From positions 11,697,001-11,761,000 of the forward strand of contig NC_132979.1 in assembly GCF_047496725.1 (NCBI RefSeq): a DNA stretch of 64,000 bases, in the 5' to 3' direction. Positions 1 through 9,641 of this stretch are shown in pieces. The translations under genes and the position numbers were made by a program. The DNA is from Anoplolepis gracilipes (taxonomy: Eukaryota > Arthropoda > Insecta > Hymenoptera > Formicidae). The notes below the pieces were generated by a model. That model had not been told where the DNA came from. It was given only the letters and a program-made list of their open reading frames with translations, and ran no database searches. Within the stretch, counting starts at the first letter, position 1; every line of letters starts with the position of its first letter.

Positions 1-15
1 TTGGGGTACTATAAA

Positions 16-342
16 CTAGAAAAGAAAATAAAAGTTTATATTTTCATTATGATGAATTTGTCGTTTTTCAAGTGCATTATAAATATATACTCGTACATCA
101 TCAGTGATAATAGATGTCAGAACTGCAAGGGAATATGCCTTTCCTCCGATAATGTTCTCATTTTGACATTGTTTATCAGCAAAATGTAAAATATATTTAT
201 CCTTTTGTTCAAATGTGTTAGGTTGTGTCAAATATTGAACTTTGGTTACTGAGTTTTTGATTTGCTTCGATCTAGTATATGGACAGCATACAATAATTAA
301 TCCAGTACCTATAATTGTACATTCGTACAATTTCTTAAACAA
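16..342 (-). pseudogene. Minus-strand fragment of a PEP-synthase-like gene (PPDK N-terminal type)
   Basis: This open stretch carries a block around residues 40-80 (QCQNENIIGGKAYSLAVLTS) that resembles the start of the ATP-grasp/PPDK N-terminal domain of phosphoenolpyruvate synthases and rifampicin phosphotransferases, where a glycine-rich GGKxxSL motif opens the nucleotide-binding fold. In insects this family is a long multi-exon gene annotated as putative phosphoenolpyruvate synthase. The fragment lies on the opposite strand to the C-terminal part of the same family found just downstream, so the two are not one gene. It is probably an exon of a rearranged or neighbouring paralogue running off the left edge. 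Residues after about 85 look non-coding. Family assignment is by motif; exon limits are not certain. Confidence 0.55.
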
Positions 343-421
343 GATAGATTTAAGATTGTTCTTTTGGGAAATGTAAGTCTCAATTTGGCACAGTTACAGG
401 GCTTCTAAATCGTTAACGTAC

Positions 422-544
422 CTCTGCTTCCATTTAGTTCTACATGCAGATTACGGATTGTATACGCCCAGAATTGATCATCGTAATAGGTAATTGCATC
501 GCCTATTGTGTAATTGATAATTGCGTCATAATTTTTTCCAGCCA
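422..544 (-). CDS. Probable exon, 41 codons, upstream of the minus-strand PEP-synthase-like fragment
   Basis: On the minus strand this 123-nt block is open in one frame, is preceded by a TTTTAG acceptor and followed by a GTACGT donor, and encodes an aromatic-rich peptide (GDAITYYDDQFWAYTIRN within it). It lies in the right order to be the exon before the fragment at 16-342. It could belong to the N-terminal non-catalytic region of the insect PEP-synthase-like protein, but I do not recognise the peptide itself. Confidence 0.4.
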
Positions 545-689
545 CTAAAACAGTCGCATAAATATTAATAATGTTACATTATATCACACAAGATATAAAA
601 ATATATTTAATTATAATATAAATATATATATATATATATATATACATATATATTTTTTGTAAGAGATAGTTTGTAAGGTACTGGTTGAT

Positions 690-3600
690 AATTATAGAAA
701 CAATAAGTTTGAATCTCGAGGACCAAAAAAGTCAGACATAGTTGAGCCTGATACTCTGACTATTCATAGGAAGTTGAACAACACTTTAGCTATAGGCGCC
801 TCTGTGATAGGGAGTAAGAAACAGAAAATATCGCTGAAGGATGATGTTGTGACTAGGTGCACTCTGAACGAACAGGAAAGTAAGAGGATATCGATATCTG
901 ATTCCATCGTTCTGAAATTAGCTAAAATAGGATTGCATTTGGAATCGTTTTTTGGATCCGCTCGAGATGTGGAATGAGCGGTTGTCGGCGAGCAAATTTT
1001 CCTTTTGCAAGCACGACCCATCACTACTATTAACGAATGGATAGACTTCGAGCTAATGCACGAGTTAGACTCGGAGGTTCCTTCCGATGTCGACTTAATA
1101 ACTTTTGCCAACATCGAGGAAGTGTTTCCACATCCCATTAGTCCTTTGTCGAACTCTACCACTGTAAAAGTACTAAACTTGGCAAATGCCTCTATATATA
1201 ATCTTGATTGCACGTTTTTTCATATGGTTAATATGAGAGATGCAATAAATTACTCCAACGTAAGTATTTGCATCTATCGCATTTGTGAGATGAGTAAACT
1301 GATTGATAATTCTTTTTTTTTAAGTGTGTTTTACGAGAGCTTGACAAAGAGATAACATCTATCGAATAAAATGACAGACCTAGCCATATCCGGACGCATA
1401 GTAATTACGCCTGAAATACACCGGTCCGCGATAGAAAAATACGGTATCACAAGTAGATGGCGGAAAATGTATTTGATGTATGAAATGTTTAAAACAGCAT
1501 GGATGAGTGATACGATAATAAAAGTAGCGACCGACACATTTAAGAAATTTGTTTGGAACGCCAACGAATTTGATACATCTCGTAATTTGTACAACGTCCT
1601 AGATAAGAAATATAAAGAAATCTTTTTAGTAAATTATCTCATCAAATTAAAAAAAATAATAAATGTCTTCATTGAGAAAAAATGTTGAATTTAATGTATT
1701 TTAAATTGTTAACGGATTACAAAAAGGATCTTTATTATTATTAAAACATTTATATATTTCAGTTAACACAGTGCCACAACGCAGCAACTATGACGAGCAT
1801 CTCTTACCACATAATAGCGATGTCGCTTCTAACAAAGGGTAGTAACAATATTACATCCGATCATCTTGCGGATATTGCTGTTTTGCTAAGTTCGTGTACC
1901 AATGTCATTAGCACCGAAGTACCCATAATCCTGGGTAAAATAGCATCGTATATAAAAAAAATCGGCAAAGCGGAAGAGTTTAGTAAAATCGAATCCGCGA
2001 AAGCTATAGATTGGTTAAAATCGAATTGTTTTCCGGCTGTAGAAGAACTACGTGCCTTCTTTGACAAGCACGGTCACAAGCATTAACGAATTAGATTTAA
2101 TCTCCGAACCTTGGATATTTAAGTCCGATTATATTATTAGCACGATTCAGGTATGAAATACATATTTTAAAGGAATATCGCATCGAAAAATGATTAAGAA
2201 ATATTTTAATAAAGTTTCTGTGTATATGTATAATATATATTCCATCCACATTGTTTTCAGACACAAGCAATGTCTGTCGAAAAGAATTATGAGAGCAAAA
2301 TGCTTAATATACAGGAAACTATCGCAGCTTTGAGGACGCCAATGTCATCGTTCATCAAATGGCTTCTGCAACAAATGACACCTCTTTGCCGAAAAGCGGT
2401 TACACGCAGAGAAATGTCAAAAACATACTTGTATCTACTGTACATACATTGAGATTAGCATACAAACGTCTCTGTGCCTTAATGGTTGCAGAAAGTTGCA
2501 TACCTGATGAAAATCTTATATTTTTTTTACGCATGAAGAGATCGGGCAACTTTTGAACGATCACAATTTGTCACTCGTGCGAAAGTGAGTCTAAATATTA
2601 TCGTTTACTTATTATTATTATGCTCGTAAAATATTATATTATAATACTCGTTATTGCATGAGTTTATTTGAAATCTTTCAGAACACTACGTAGAAGAAAG
2701 ATTTATCAGCAAGCAGCAAAATTAAAATTTCCAGAATTCAGTAGTGGCATGCCTATACCAGTACAGGTATATATAATTGTTGTATAATTATTTCCATCTT
2801 TCAGAACACTACGTAGAAGAAAGATTTATCAGCAAGCAGCAAAATTAAAATTTCCAGAATTCAGTAGTGGCATGCCTATACCAGTACAGGTATATATAAT
2901 TGTTGTATAATTATTTCCATTGTATGTGTTATCTAGATTGAATAATTCGTCAATCTATTTTCTTGTGTTTATGTTTGTTATTAATATTTCTAAGATTATA
3001 ATATTTACAATATCTCTCATTGCAGAAGACGCTCGACACCACAGTTTATGAAGGATGTACAAAGATTGAAGGTACTTCAATTTGTAACGGTTTTGTGGAA
3101 GGCAGAGCGTGCGTGATAACAGATCTATCCGAGGCGAAAAATATACAAGATGGAGATATTTTGATCACACATTGCTTGGAGTCTATACTTCCCTTATTAG
3201 GTGGAATCGTGACAGAATTGGGCGGTCTTATAAGTCATACGGTCTTCCTTGTATTGTTGGTGCTAAAAACGCAACTCAAATTTTTCAAACAAGTTTGTAC
3301 ATATTTCTATGTCACACAGTGAACTCTATGCTATACTGGAATGTTTACTCAAATGGGAAAAAAGCGCTAATTGTGAGCAAGAGGAAAAATAAGTACTATA
3401 TGTACATTTTTATCTTTCCTATTTTTGGCCTTTTCTGTCCAATAGTAGAAAAATGTGCTATATGTGCATAGATAAAAAATAAGAAAAATAGAAAATCGTT
3501 GATCAATCAGAAAACAATTAGACAGAAAAAAATAGTACTTATCTATGTCTACCTCTATGGTAGACAGACTCTTTTAACACGATACCAATAGCCATTCCAA

Positions 3601-3775
3601 TATAATATAAAGTTTACTGATGTCATCTGATAAAAAACAATACACATAACTTGAGATTATTTATTATTATTACTATTATTTATTAACTTCAATTAATGTG
3701 AATTCCTCTATTTAGGCGACACTGTATTATTAGCTGGAGATGTTGGTGTATTACAATTAATTGAAAAAGCCTAAT
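690..3775 (+). pseudogene. Unprocessed pseudogene of insect putative phosphoenolpyruvate synthase (C-terminal half)
   Basis: The family transfers phosphate through a swivelling PEP-utiliser domain; bacterial relatives include PEP synthase and rifampicin phosphotransferase. Homologous blocks run in order with introns between them: the end of the ATP-grasp region (LQARPITT near 1005), a helical region (1371-1640; 1790-2085), further exons near 2270-2585 and 2681-2766, and the mobile His-domain (3026-3250, GGIVTELGGLISH) with its last exon at 3715-3773 (LLAGDVGVLQLIEKA then stop). Retained introns make this a duplicated rather than a processed copy. Lesions: an in-frame TGA at 975-977; frameshifts near 1366, 2083, 2430 and 2530; a tandemly duplicated exon; and a frame-disrupting deletion immediately after the catalytic-histidine segment at about 3237. 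It cannot encode an enzyme. Confidence 0.85.
2673..2918 (+). repeat. Tandem duplication of a 123-bp exon-plus-intron unit
   Basis: Two near-identical 123-bp units (2673-2795 and 2796-2918) each contain the acceptor, a short coding exon and the following donor and intron start. They lie inside the PEP-synthase-like pseudogene. Near identity means the duplication is recent compared with the decay of the flanking exons. Confidence 0.9.
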
Positions 3776-3810
3776 CGAGTAATAATGAAATATAAATAGT
3801 AGGTGATATG

Positions 3811-4925
3811 AGTAGAACGACCAACTAGACAATAAATTCTTTATTTAATATTACGACGTTTCGACCATTTGGTTGTGGTCCTTTTCAAGTGTCACTATAA
3901 CAAATTTAAAATAAATTGAGCACAAAGGATAAACGCGACAAATCAATCAAAAACAAATTAACTTGGTACATACATTCGAGTGAAACAAAGATGTATAACA
4001 ATGTGTTGTACAAGTGGAAGTTAATTAAACATTTCGCTGTTGTAGATATTAATAAGACGAACCAACAAGTGACGGAACACGTCTTGTCAAAACAAATTTC
4101 GAAACTGAACTGTCGATTTTTAAAAAAACATTTTAAACGATCTTTATTATTTTGTCATAAATATTATTTAGATTTTCTGTGTCCCTTTGTAAGTTTATTG
4201 TGTTGTTGTTAAATTTCTTGATAAAAAACATTTCGACTATTTCTTTCTTTTTTACAAATTTCTCGTTGTGTAAAATATCTGGGCTATCCCACTCAAATTC
4301 ATGTTCGAATTCTGATCTATGTTTACTAATTACAGATTGACACGAAGGATGCAATTTAATATTTTACAATGTTCTTTAAGCCATGTGCGTAAATGTCTTT
4401 TTGTTTGACCTATGTAAAACGCATCACAATCCTTACAATGAATTTTATATACGACATTAGTTCTATTATCAATGTGTAACATATCTTTGCCACGTCTTAT
4501 CAATGTCTTAAGCTTATTGGTTACTATCAAAGCAACATTTAGACCGGTATCTCGTATTGACCGGCGCAAACAATAACTATAATCCTTAACATAAGGTAGT
4601 AACATAAAAAAGGTTTTCGGCTGTAATTTTCCCGTAGATTCATGGGCATTAATGGTTTTATGGTTTTTCAGAACATTGATCCTTTTTTGGTTGTGTCGTT
4701 CAACAAATTGTTCAGGGAAACAATTATTACGTAACGTTTTACGAACTATATTTATATTCTCTTTGTGGAATCTGGCATCCGAGAGTAAAAAGGCATGATC
4801 AACGAGATTATATATAGTATTTATTTTATACTTCGTTGGGTGGTTAGAATGAAAGTTAATGTATCTTCCCGACCATGTAGGCTTCCTAAACCAGTTGGTT
4901 ATAAGTTTATTGTCGACACGCATAA
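3811..4925 (-). mobile_element. 5'-truncated Penelope-like element, copy 1
   Basis: The minus strand reads the C-terminal part of a PLE ORF and its 3' UTR. The UTR contains a segment (ACCACAACCAAATGGTCGAA on the minus strand) shared with the fragment at 31630-32146, so both belong to one family. The RT catalytic domain is missing, as expected for target-primed insertions truncated at the 5' end. The 3' end is placed near 3811 by alignment with the other copy. I found no convincing target duplication. Confidence 0.8.
4133..4923 (-). pseudogene. PLE C-terminal region with GIY-YIG endonuclease
   Basis: PLE proteins join a reverse transcriptase to a C-terminal GIY-YIG nuclease that nicks target DNA. 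The ORF at 4923-4330 starts in the linker after the RT (SGRYINFHSNHP) and enters the nuclease (NVVYKIHCKDCDAFYIGQTK, the GIY/YIG strands with the CxxC knuckle typical of PLEs). A frameshift near 4350 separates it from the nuclease C-terminus at 4354-4133 (FEHEFEWDSPDILHNEKF). The RT motifs are absent, so this is a broken 3' remnant. Confidence 0.85.
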
Positions 4926-5000
4926 TCGTTGTATTTAAAAAACTATTTTATATTTTTAAAATATAAATAAATTTCAATTATTGTATTGAGACACTTAACT

Positions 5001-5001
5001 T

Positions 5002-5051
<50 letters not shown>
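5001..5051. repeat. (CT)n microsatellite
   Basis: About 50 bp of nearly pure CT dinucleotide repeat between the PLE remnant and the left end of Polinton P1. Confidence 0.95.
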
Positions 5052-5052
<1 letters not shown>

Positions 5053-5410
5053 TGAAACTTTGCACTTTTTTTGGAGAGAAAATAATCAATGTTCATTTTT
5101 ATGTAACACATACAAAAGAAAGTCCAAAGAAAATGAAATAAATGACTTACTGTAGATGAAAGTTTATTTTACAATGCAATAAAGCAAGTATTGCAAATTT
5201 TACCTTTCACCTTCACTGTATGATTATAGCTTAGTAGTAATGGGGCAGGTATGGCCCGTCAAAACAAACCCCCACCACCGCGCCCTCGAGCACCGCGGGA
5301 GGTGTCTGGTGTTTTCCCCCACCACCACCGGGACTGACAGAAAAAAAGTGGTGGTTGGAGGGGGAAGGGTTCGCGCTCAGGTAAGAAAAATTTATTTTTG
5401 GAAAAATTTT

Positions 5411-5480
5411 CTGGTTTTCTCGGGACTTGAACCTGGGTTCTTCGTATTACTGATCCTGGTCCTGGTGTGCTGAGCTAAAT
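5411..5480 (-). promoter_or_regulatory. tRNA-like segment with Pol III A and B boxes in the left TIR
   Basis: On the minus strand a perfect B-box match GGTTCAAGTCC (5433-5423) lies about 30 nt after an A-box-like TTAGCTCAGC segment (around 5478-5469). The T-arm pairs only partly, so this is a tRNA-derived relic or an internal Pol III promoter rather than a working tRNA gene. Confidence 0.5.
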
Positions 5481-5781
5481 AAGAACTTACTAGAGTAAAG
5501 GTTAGATAAGGCATTTATGTTACGTAGTGGGGCAGGTATGGCTCTTGGGCCGATATCGGTTACGGTGACGGTGGTGGGACGGAAAAGCGCGTCCTGCACG
5601 TGGGGCAGGTATGGTCCGTCAAAATAAATGACGTCACATGGTAGTTGACCATGTATAACGTCATGCCTGTGAAAATGAAAAAAAGATAATAACACCGGAA
5701 TGTGCAGGTTCTGTCAAACGCGATGGTATGACGCAACGAAAGAAATAGTATTATCGGTGTCTTATATTACGATGAGCGCCT

Positions 5782-5820
5782 ATTGTTGAAAGAGGTTGCT
5801 AAACATCCTCTTTCAACAAT
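5782..5820. other. Perfect 14-bp-stem hairpin in the left TIR
   Basis: ATTGTTGAAAGAGG is followed, after 11 nt, by its exact reverse complement CCTCTTTCAACAAT. The same hairpin with a changed loop occurs in the right TIR at 21475-21513. Stem conservation with a varied loop suggests the structure rather than the exact loop is maintained, though TIR homogenisation alone would also keep the stem. Confidence 0.8.
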
Positions 5821-5997
5821 AAAAGTAACGGAACTACTTATATGTAAAATGGGAAAGAGGAGTGGGTGAAAGAAATCGATAATAGATTTAAATGTACAAA
5901 TATGTAACGTTTATATTTAAAATTTTTTACAAAATCAAAATTATTCAAGAAGTTTTTACAAAATGAATAATTGAAGAAAATATTCCTGGGATAATGA

Positions 5998-6870
5998 TTA
6001 TAATTTTCGTTTTGTTACTATCATATGTACAATTTGATTGAGGTAAAGCGAGATTATTTCTAAAAATGTTATTTCAAAGTATATATCGAGAAATGATAAA
6101 TCTTTTAGCTGAATGCGAACGTTACGTTCTATTTCCTTGCTATTACTCTTGATCAGAAGTTTTATAATACTGCTATTAATGTTACTATTGATAGGAAGAT
6201 TTATCTCTATTTCGTTCATTAGATATCGCGCACATTCGTTGACACTGTTGGAAATTAAATTTAGTTGATTCAAACGAGCGTTTACACATCCAACTATATT
6301 TTCCAGTCCCAGAAAGGTTGCTCTCTGCATTACTATCGCAAAGCTGTAAGTTTTCCGTTTCTTCGGTGTAGGTCCGTTTGCGTTCGTATCCTCGATGTTT
6401 TCGAAAGGAAGATCTTCTTGCATGTTTTCGCGATACGCTACTAGCACAGCTCTAGCACCATATGCGGTAGTAAAATTTATAATTATTTTGTCGATGATAA
6501 TCGTACTCTGTTTAATTTTATCACCGTTTAAATACAAAGACATCTGTTCCATGTTTTCTTGAAATTTCTGCCACGATTCCATATCGAAGCAAATTCCTTC
6601 AGTGCTATGAGATGATAATTTAACAATCGGTAGAAAATCCAGTTTCTCTCCATCCGACGCCATAAGGCCCACATGATTTTTCTTCGTATAGGATGAATTC
6701 AGGCTATATGTTGTAGATAACAACATACGTTGCAGTTCGATTTTTCTCACGAAATTGCATTTTGACTTAGAAGCGCTGACTGAATACAAGGATTTCTTGA
6801 AATTTGAAATTTCCTTATGATTGTCCATGATAGCTGCTTCTGCGTAGAAAATCAAAGTTCGAATAATCAT
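5998..6870 (-). CDS. P1 leftmost orphan ORF, 290 aa, function unknown
   Basis: The only long minus-strand ORF in P1, placed just inside the left TIR. A second Met at residue 15 (MDNHKEISNFKK) is the more plausible start because the first 14 residues are hydrophobic and lack context. Residues about 165-175 hold a basic cluster (PTPKKRKTYSF) that could be a nuclear localisation signal. No catalytic motif or membrane segment is evident. It is fully open while most genes around it are broken, so it decayed more slowly by chance or is under different constraint. I do not recognise the family. Confidence 0.6.
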   Translation of the reverse strand: MIIRTLIFYAEAAIMDNHKEISNFKKSLYSVSASKSKCNFVRKIELQRMLLSTTYSLNSSYTKKNHVGLMASDGEKLDFLPIVKLSSHSTEGICFDMESWQKFQENMEQMSLYLNGDKIKQSTIIIDKIIINFTTAYGARAVLVAYRENMQEDLPFENIEDTNANGPTPKKRKTYSFAIVMQRATFLGLENIVGCVNARLNQLNLISNSVNECARYLMNEIEINLPINSNINSSIIKLLIKSNSKEIERNVRIQLKDLSFLDIYFEITFLEIISLYLNQIVHMIVTKRKL

Positions 6871-7180
6871 GCTCAGAATACAAACGAAAACAACGAACTT
6901 TTACAGTTGAACTTGCTTAGTTCGGATGGCAGGAAACGACTGAACTTAATTTTCCCGAATATTTAAATTAGAAAGATGAAATAGAAAAGTGGTGGGGAAA
7001 ATGCGCGCGCAAAATAATAAAAAATTATATGTGTATGGAATTTTAAATCAATTTAAAAAATAGATTATAAAAATGTACGTTACTCTCCATAGCTTGAATG
7101 TGTCGCGTCTAAAGTTCAGAGAATAATATTTTTATAACGTAGTTTTATAAAAATCGTGAAAATTATAATAAAAGAAAATT

Positions 7181-7184
<4 letters not shown>

Positions 7185-7217
<33 letters not shown>
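7185..7217. repeat. (TA)n microsatellite
   Basis: An uninterrupted TA tract in the AT-rich spacer between the orphan ORF and the tandem-repeat block of P1. Confidence 0.9.
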
Positions 7218-7223
<6 letters not shown>

Positions 7224-7319
7224 ATTGTATTCAATATATAAATTTAGAAAAAGAATTTCTAAAGAGTGCCAAGAAAAAAACAAAACCTTGCGTCACATAT
7301 AAAAGTTATAAAAAAAAAA

Positions 7320-7780
7320 GATATTTATTTATTGCTTGTTGGTTTTTCCAAAATTTTTTCACGACATATTTCTTATAGCTAGCCGCCAGGAAAATAAAGA
7401 AAATAATAAAGATTACTTCGCGTAACAAAAAAAAAAAAAAAAAAGGAATAAGTGTTTATTGTTTGTTGGTTTTTCCGAAATTTTTTTCACGACATATTTC
7501 TTATAACGTGCCGCCGAGAAAATAAAGAAAATAATAAAGATTACTTCGCGTAACAAAAAAAAAAAAAAGGAATAAACGTTTATTGTTTGTTGGTTTTTCC
7601 GAAATTTTTTTCACGATATATTTCTTATAAATAGTCGGCGAGAAAATAAAGAAAATAATAAAGATTACCGAAATTTTTTCACGACACATTTCTTATAACG
7701 AGCCGCCGGAGAAATAAAGAAAATAATAAAGATTACTTCACGTAACAAAAAAGGAATATTCGTTTATTATCGTACGTAAC
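7320..7780. repeat. Tandem repeat, units of roughly 100-120 bp, about four copies
   Basis: A unit containing TTTATTGTTTGTTGGTTTTT, a CACGACATATTTCTTATA segment, a short GCCGCCG-type block and AAATAATAAAGATTACTTCG, ending in a poly-A run, recurs about four times. The later copies are shorter: the third joins the fourth by a deletion near 7665. No ORF of interest lies in it. The repeat lies between a leftward ORF and the rightward spliced gene. Confidence 0.85.
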
Positions 7781-8088
7781 AAAAAAAAGAAATGTAAACG
7801 TGGAAAATAGATTATTTCCAAAACTTTCTTTGAACTTACCGTTAATCCATCATAAAAGAAGAAAATATAATAATAAAACATTCTTTCAAAAGTTTTGCAT
7901 TGTATTGTTCTATCGCATTTTGTTTAACAATCCGACCAATGCAAAATCAAAGAATTTTCCCCTCTTCCTAAAGAAGCGTTTTCTTTAAAATGTATAAATA
8001 TGGTTCTCCGTATTAGAAAAAGTACATTTCAAGTTCCGAATTTGAATTTTATCCATCACGCGAGTTACAGTGCAAATAATTAATTATC

Positions 8089-9603
8089 ATGTCGAATCTT
8101 AAAAACGTTGTAGAAATTTGCCTTTCACTGGCACAGAGTTTATGCGGCCAGAAATTTGACAAATTGTTATCGGGATTAACAAGCGACGACGAAAAAAATT
8201 ATAGCGTCTTCGGAAAGTTCGCTGGCGAGTGTCCTAGCGTGGTGCTCGCGGTATTATTCCGCTTAGGGCATTTTTGCAATTTTCGCGAACTTTTGAATAT
8301 CGCCGGAGAAGTTATCGAATCGCGGATCTGTTTTGGTGAGGAAGAGAGCGATGCTGGTGGGCACGTAGAATTTCTTCGGCTGCATTTTCATCGATTTCTC
8401 CAGAATTCGAATGATAAGTTTTTATTTTTACTTTTATCGGGTTTAAAATTATAAAATATGTTATTTAAATCAAACAATTTTTAGACTCAACGCGTCCGAT
8501 CGCGATCGCGAGAGTCGAAGGAAATCGTCTCTCTCGAATAAACGAAGATCGAACCGGTAGATTAAGTTTACGCAGGAGACGACAAGCAGACACGTCGCCA
8601 GAGGCGGGACCTTCACGTAAGTTTTAACACATATTTTATAGCGGTGATGAAAAACAAAATATTATTTTTCAAATTTTAAAATACCGTACATTTCAGAACA
8701 GGCACGCATAGTGTTAACTCCAGAACCTCCTGTTATCGATTTAACGGAGGGGGACACAGAGGAACTGCTTTCCGGAGAAGTTAGCTCGATTGACGAAGTG
8801 GTCATATTCTCCCAGATTGCAAGTAAGTAAAAAATATTACATCGAATAAAAAATAGCGCGAAAGGTTTTTTAAACAAGAGAAATAATACAATATTTTTTA
8901 GATTACATCGCAGCAAACGAAGAAGTACGGAATGAAGACCTGATGGAGGGAAATGAAGAGGCAGAAATAGAATCGGGCGAAATGACTGAGGAAGAAGAAG
9001 AAGAAGAAGAAGAAGAAGAAGAAGAAATGAGAGAAGAGGAAGAAGAAATGAGAGAAGAAAAAGAAGAAGCGGAAGACGAGGAGGAGGAAGAAGAAGAAAA
9101 TGATATAAATGACGTGTCGATGATAGAAGAAGGTAATAACTTAACACATTCTTTAGTTCTTCTCTTACGTTTAAATTTTATTTTAATTGAAAAAATTTTA
9201 CTAAGAAACTTTTACTCAACAACTATCGTCTCCGACATTTCATACACGCCGGTGTACGATCCCTAAAGATATACCGGCGTAACAGAAGGTTGAAGGGAGA
9301 AGATTAAAACGAGTAAGTTAGCTTAACATAAATAATAACGTAACAATTTTACATTATTAACAAAATTTAAACGTAAGAGAGAAATATTTTACGAAATATT
9401 TCATCAAAATAATTTAATTATTCTTATTTTTCACAGTACAGATCGGGGGTGGAAAAAGTGGCGAAATACAACGTCAACAAGATCAACAAGTACGCGTAGG
9501 AGAAGAAGAAAATCACTCGCATGCAGATGAAGAAACACTTGACGCTGTGGAAAACGAGCCCGGAGAAGAGAAGAAAAGGGTGTATATACTGGCGATCAGA
9601 TAG
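8089..9603 (+). CDS. Five-exon acidic protein gene with a SUMO-interaction-like motif (P1)
   Basis: Exons inferred at 8089-8413, 8485-8616, 8697-8822, 8902-9132 and 9437-9603. Frames join without a stop across all four introns; introns 2-4 have GT-AG borders (GTAAGT, GTAAGT, GTAATA donors). Intron 1 has a good acceptor (TTTTTAG) but its donor reads ATAAGT, one base from GTAAGT, so splicing there may be lost; the unspliced ORF ends at 8454. Exon 1 gives a compact, probably helical domain of about 108 residues with several cysteines; exon 2 is basic and arginine-rich; exon 3 holds PPVIDLTEG, the hydrophobic-D-L-T pattern of SUMO-interacting motifs, in an acidic context; exon 4 is a glutamate-rich tract. 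The stop lies 39 bp before polymerase similarity begins, and the polB frame is open back to about 9550, so it may be a 5' extension of polB. Function unknown. Confidence 0.6.
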
Positions 9604-9641
9604 AAAATAATTTTAGAAATATTGTATTATTATCGGAAAAC

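Larger units (their letters stand above)
5233..5876 (+). repeat. P1 left terminal inverted repeat, 644 bp
   Basis: Inverted counterpart of 21419-22142. It contains three copies of a TGGGGCAGGTATGG motif (starting near 5241, 5529 and 5600), a tRNA-like segment, and a 39-nt hairpin. The copy near 5529 is followed by a GC-rich stretch of about 70 bp containing a palindromic CCGATATCGG. Confidence 0.95.

Noticed and set aside
7320..7780. CRISPR-like array
   Set aside because: Whole units of over 100 bp repeat head to tail with no distinct spacers, in a eukaryotic genome.
9133..9265. Continuation of the acidic ORF to 9266
   Set aside because: A GTAATA donor at 9133 and loss of acidic composition mark this as intron read-through.
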